A stretch of 16,219 nt of DNA from Mageeibacillus sp. UBA5747 (GTDB lineage: Bacteria; Bacillota; Clostridia; Saccharofermentanales; UBA5734): the NCBI GenBank assembly GCA_002419145.1, contig DIFN01000025.1, forward strand, positions 1-16,219. Direction: 5' to 3'. Position numbers and translations under genes: made by a program. Below the pieces are notes generated by a model, which was given only the letters and a program-made list of their open reading frames with translations, ran no database searches and was not told where the DNA came from. Positions 13,430 to 16,219 of this stretch are shown here, one piece after another. Position 1 is the first letter of the stretch; every line of letters begins with the position of its first letter.

Positions 13430-13987
13430 ATGGGTGAAGGCAACAGCAATGCGGGCTACAAAATCCGCCAGACCCTGCTCACATCTCAAACGATTCAAAG
13501 CCGAATTCTGGAATTGGGCCAACAAATCACACAAGACTATGCCGGCCAGGAGCTTGTGCTGGTCGGTGTCCTCAAAGGCTCTCTCTATTTCATGGCAGAT
13601 CTGACCCGAGCTATTGATCTGCCTCTGATCTTGGATTTCATGACCATAGGCACCATACCCACCACAACCAACCAGACCGGTATCGTCCGGATCACGAAAG
13701 ACCTCGACGTCGATATCACCGGCAAGCACGTGCTTTTGATTGAGGACATCATCCGCACTGGTCTGACAACCGCTTATCTCGTCCAAAACCTCAAGGCGCG
13801 GCAGGTGGCCAGCGTCATGGTCTGTTCCCTCCTGGTCAACCCAGACCAGCAATTGATCAATGTCCCCATCGCTTACAGTGGCTTTGAGATCACCCAGACC
13901 TGGTTGATCGGCTATGGCATGGACATCGGAGAAAAAGGGCGCAACCTACCTTATATTGCCGAGATTGACCGGAACGGACGCACCTGA
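13430..13987 (+). CDS. Hypoxanthine phosphoribosyltransferase-like protein with altered active site
   Basis: The 185-residue product aligns along its whole length with hypoxanthine-guanine phosphoribosyltransferases: LVGVLKGSLYFMADL (44-58), ILDFM (67-71), GIVRITKDLDVDITGKHVLLIEDII (84-108), GFEI (151-154) and GYGMDIGEKGRNLPYI (161-176). Canonical enzymes make IMP or GMP from PRPP and a base. Two active-site features are abnormal. In the PRPP motif EDIIDTG the catalytic Asp is Arg109 (CGC codon, 13754-13756, two base changes from GAC). The flexible loop usually carrying Ser-Tyr-Gly reads IGTIPTTTNQTG. The metal-binding Glu105-Asp106 and Asp165 are kept. The ATG at 13430 follows AGGAGAGG. It is second in the unit with the kinase/nuclease fusion. 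It may be a variant enzyme, or a binding or regulatory protein as PyrR is for UPRT. Confidence 0.82.
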   Translation: MGEGNSNAGYKIRQTLLTSQTIQSRILELGQQITQDYAGQELVLVGVLKGSLYFMADLTRAIDLPLILDFMTIGTIPTTTNQTGIVRITKDLDVDITGKHVLLIEDIIRTGLTTAYLVQNLKARQVASVMVCSLLVNPDQQLINVPIAYSGFEITQTWLIGYGMDIGEKGRNLPYIAEIDRNGRT

Positions 13988-14007
13988 TCCTGCAGCAGAG
14001 AAGGGTG

Positions 14008-14838
14008 TCAAGCGAACTTGGCCGAAAACAAGGTTCCGACAGCCTTCTGCTCGAGAATAGCATCGATCGAATGGGCTTTGGAGCCATTGGCAATCACCGC
14101 GTCAATCCCGGCGACATTGGCGATGCGGGCGGCCAGGATCTTGCTGCGCATCCCGCCAGTCCCGCGCACAGTTCCTGCACCGCCAGCCAGCTGCTCGATT
14201 TCATCCGTGATCTCAGCCACATGGTCAATCAGACTCGCCTGGTGATTGCTGCGTGGATCGCTGTCATACAAGCCATCGATATCCGTTAAAATGATCAGCA
14301 GGTCAGCGCCGGTGAGCACCGCAACCATAGCCGACAGCGTATCATTATCACCAAACGTGCCGTTATGGTAGATCTCCCGTGTCGAAACCGTATCATTTTC
14401 ATTGACAATCGGCAGGATCTGCTTTTCCAGCAAAGCTTCAAACGTATTGCTGACATTCTCGCGTGATACTGCTTCATCGATGTCGTCTTTGGTTAGGAGG
14501 ATCTGCGCTACGATCTGGTTGTAGTCATTCAGGATCCGGCTGTACATGTTCATCAATTCACTCTGACCCACGGCAGCAACCGCCTGTTTGTCACGGATGA
14601 GCTTTGGTTTTTCTGGCAGGCGGAGTTTGCCGACACCCACACCGATTGCACCCGATGAAACGAGGATGACTTCCTTGCCCTGGTTCATCAGGTTGGCAAT
14701 GGAACGACACAGATTTTCCATGTTGGTCAAATTGAACCGGCCGTTTTCATGGGTGATGGTGGATGTGCCAACCTTAATAACAATCCGCTTGGCCTTCGAA
14801 ACCCTTTCCCGTCGAACATCTGTCTTATACATGGTCAT
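14008..14838 (-). CDS. proB: Glutamate 5-kinase ProB (short form without PUA domain)
   Basis: The 276-residue product is the first enzyme of proline synthesis and phosphorylates glutamate with ATP in the cytoplasm. Motifs of the amino-acid-kinase fold are clear: RIVIKVGTSTI, VILVSSGAIGVG, KQAVAAVGQSELM, QILLTKDD, IVNENDTV, FGDNDTLSAMVA, LLIILTDIDGLYDSDPR and GTVRGTGGMRSKI. It ends right after the kinase domain, whereas E. coli ProB (367 residues) carries a C-terminal PUA domain. Two in-frame starts exist: ATG at 14838, four bases from AAGGAAG, and ATG at 14832, ten bases away; both are plausible. It follows lon by 49 bases on the same strand; a TATAAA at 14857-14862 could give it a weak promoter. 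proA is not in the window. Confidence 0.95.
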   Translation of the reverse strand: MTMYKTDVRRERVSKAKRIVIKVGTSTITHENGRFNLTNMENLCRSIANLMNQGKEVILVSSGAIGVGVGKLRLPEKPKLIRDKQAVAAVGQSELMNMYSRILNDYNQIVAQILLTKDDIDEAVSRENVSNTFEALLEKQILPIVNENDTVSTREIYHNGTFGDNDTLSAMVAVLTGADLLIILTDIDGLYDSDPRSNHQASLIDHVAEITDEIEQLAGGAGTVRGTGGMRSKILAARIANVAGIDAVIANGSKAHSIDAILEQKAVGTLFSAKFA

Positions 14839-14887
14839 AACGCTTCCTTAAAATGATTTATACGAAGGAGAATCCCGCATGCCCTTG

Positions 14888-16219
14888 TCAGGATTTGTGA
14901 TGCTGGGGCAGAGCTGTGGCAGCTGGAGCAGAACCAGCTGAAGCTGGAGCAACAAGAGCCTGAGCAAAGACATCATCCATGCTGTCCACATAAATCAGCT
15001 TGACCTTTTCGAGCACCGCGGCTGGAATATCACTGGCGTCACGCTGGTTTTCCAGAGGGACCAACACGGTATCGATCCCGGCACGATGGGCAGCGATCAC
15101 TTTTTCCTTCAGCCCGCCGATGGGCAGGATCCGGCCACGCAGGGTGATTTCACCGGTCATGGCTACATTGCGTCGGACCGCTCTGCCACTCAGGGCTGAA
15201 GCCAGAGCGGTTGCCAGAGTGATTCCAGCTGATGGGCCGTCTTTAGGGGTGGCTCCTGCCGGTACGTGGATGTGAATGTCAGATTTGGTTCCGAAATCTT
15301 CTGCGATACCCAGGCTGGCAGCCCGGCTCCGGATATATGACAGGGCAGCCCGGGCAGACTCTTTCATGACATCACCCAGCTGGCCGGTCAGCTCGAGATG
15401 GCCCGTGCCGGGCATGATGTTGACCTCGATCATCAGCGTATCACCACCGGCATAAGTCCAGGCAAGACCAGTCGCAACACCGATCTGGTCCTGCTCTGAC
15501 GCTTTTTCATAGTGAAATTTCTGCTTGCCAATCAGATCCGGCAAATTGGCCGCCGTCACTTTGATCTTTTTCTGGCCTTGTTCGGTGATCAAAATGGCCG
15601 CCCGGCGGCAAAGATGGGCCAGTTCGCGTTCGAGCTGGCGTACTCCCGCCTCGTGGGTGTAGCCTGTGATTAAATTGCGCAGCCCGTCCCGTGTGATCGT
15701 AAGTTGAGTCTTTTTCAAAGCGTTCTGATTGAGCTGGTTGGGCAGTAAGTGACGAGCAGCAATCTCCAGCTTTTCTTCTTCTGTGTAGCCCGACAGGTGG
15801 ATCGTTTCCATCCGATCCAGAAGCGCCTGGGGAATGGTCTCAGTGGTATTGGCCGTCGTGATAAAAAGGACATTCGACAGGTCATAGGGAATCTCGAGAT
15901 AATGGTCCCGGAAATTGTTGTTCTGTTCGGGATCGAGAACCTCGAGTAGGGCAGAAGAAGGGTCGCCGCGATAATCACTGCCGAGCTTGTCAATTTCATC
16001 CAGCAAAATGAGCGGATTATCCTTGCCTGCCTGGCGGATGGCATTGATAATCCGGCCGGGCATGGCACCAATATAGGTCCGGCGATGACCGCGGATTTCC
16101 GCTTCATCATGAACCCCACCCAGCGACATGCGAACGTATTTGCGGCCGAGGGATTCGGCAACGGAACGGGCGATCGATGTCTTGCCCACACCCGGGGGAC
16201 CAACCAGACAAAGGATCGG
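14888..16219 (-). CDS. lon: ATP-dependent protease Lon, C-terminal part (5' end outside window)
   Basis: The 443 codons visible run from just before the Walker A motif (GPPGVGKTS, at the right edge) to the stop, so the N-terminal substrate-binding domain lies outside. The AAA+ module shows VRMSLGGVHDEAEIRGHRRTYIGAMPG in overlapping blocks, Walker B LILLDEIDK, and sensor regions FITTANT and LLDRME. The protease domain has the Ser-Lys dyad of Lon: Ser in KDGPSAG (codon 15230-15232) and the second Lys of GGLKEK (codon 15101-15103). Lon degrades misfolded and regulatory proteins in the cytoplasm. The protein ends in an Ala/Pro-rich tail of about 20 residues with HH near the end, not part of the catalytic fold. 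It is likely co-transcribed with proB. Confidence 0.97.
   Translation of the reverse strand, partial: PILCLVGPPGVGKTSIARSVAESLGRKYVRMSLGGVHDEAEIRGHRRTYIGAMPGRIINAIRQAGKDNPLILLDEIDKLGSDYRGDPSSALLEVLDPEQNNNFRDHYLEIPYDLSNVLFITTANTTETIPQALLDRMETIHLSGYTEEEKLEIAARHLLPNQLNQNALKKTQLTITRDGLRNLITGYTHEAGVRQLERELAHLCRRAAILITEQGQKKIKVTAANLPDLIGKQKFHYEKASEQDQIGVATGLAWTYAGGDTLMIEVNIMPGTGHLELTGQLGDVMKESARAALSYIRSRAASLGIAEDFGTKSDIHIHVPAGATPKDGPSAGITLATALASALSGRAVRRNVAMTGEITLRGRILPIGGLKEKVIAAHRAGIDTVLVPLENQRDASDIPAAVLEKVKLIYVDSMDDVFAQALVAPASAGSAPAATALPQHHKS

Noticed and set aside
1..16219. Mobile element, prophage, CRISPR array or tRNA
   Set aside because: No transposase, integrase, terminal repeats, spaced direct-repeat array or cloverleaf sequence was seen; gene content is ordinary chromosomal.

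Overview
The window looks like part of a chromosome from an anaerobic member of the Bacillota (Firmicutes), probably a Clostridia relative with moderately high GC. The basis is purine-rich Shine-Dalgarno sites before most genes, extended -10 promoters of the TRTGnTATAAT type, a thiamine riboswitch acting through an intrinsic terminator, and Firmicutes-type families (NamA/YqjM oxidoreductase, DUF438, DUF3783, ThiW, short ProB). No rRNA, tRNA, CRISPR array, insertion sequence or phage gene was seen. The species cannot be named from this window alone.

Layout. Positions 1-1131 (minus) hold an alkaline-phosphatase-superfamily hydrolase whose 3' end lies outside the window. Divergent from it is an amylosucrase (1349-3199). 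Convergent with that is a minus-strand pair (4377 to 3196): a small membrane-anchored protein and a transglutaminase-like protein with a Cys-Gly tail. A plus-strand pair follows, a DUF3783 protein and a thioredoxin-like protein (4551-5590). Next is a translationally coupled minus-strand pair, namA and a DUF438/hemerythrin/PAS protein (7954 to 5646).

The central block is a TPP-riboswitch-controlled thiamine operon (promoter 8044-8073, aptamer about 8111-8197, terminator 8231-8259) encoding a ThiD2-ThiE fusion, ThiC, ThiW and ThiM. Together these make HMP-P de novo (ThiC), phosphorylate it (ThiD2 domain), import thiazole (ThiW) and phosphorylate it (ThiM), and join both halves into thiamine phosphate (ThiE). 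No thiazole-synthesis gene is present in the window. thiM carries a large in-frame palindrome where the protein is about 18 residues longer than its B. subtilis homologue.

After the thiamine operon, and from its own extended -10 promoter, come a cytidylate-kinase-like/PD-(D/E)XK fusion protein and a hypoxanthine-phosphoribosyltransferase-like protein in which the catalytic Asp of the PRPP motif is Arg. This pair is the least explained part of the window and the best candidate for an undescribed function. The window closes with minus-strand lon (5' end cut off) followed by proB, convergent with the HPRT-like gene.
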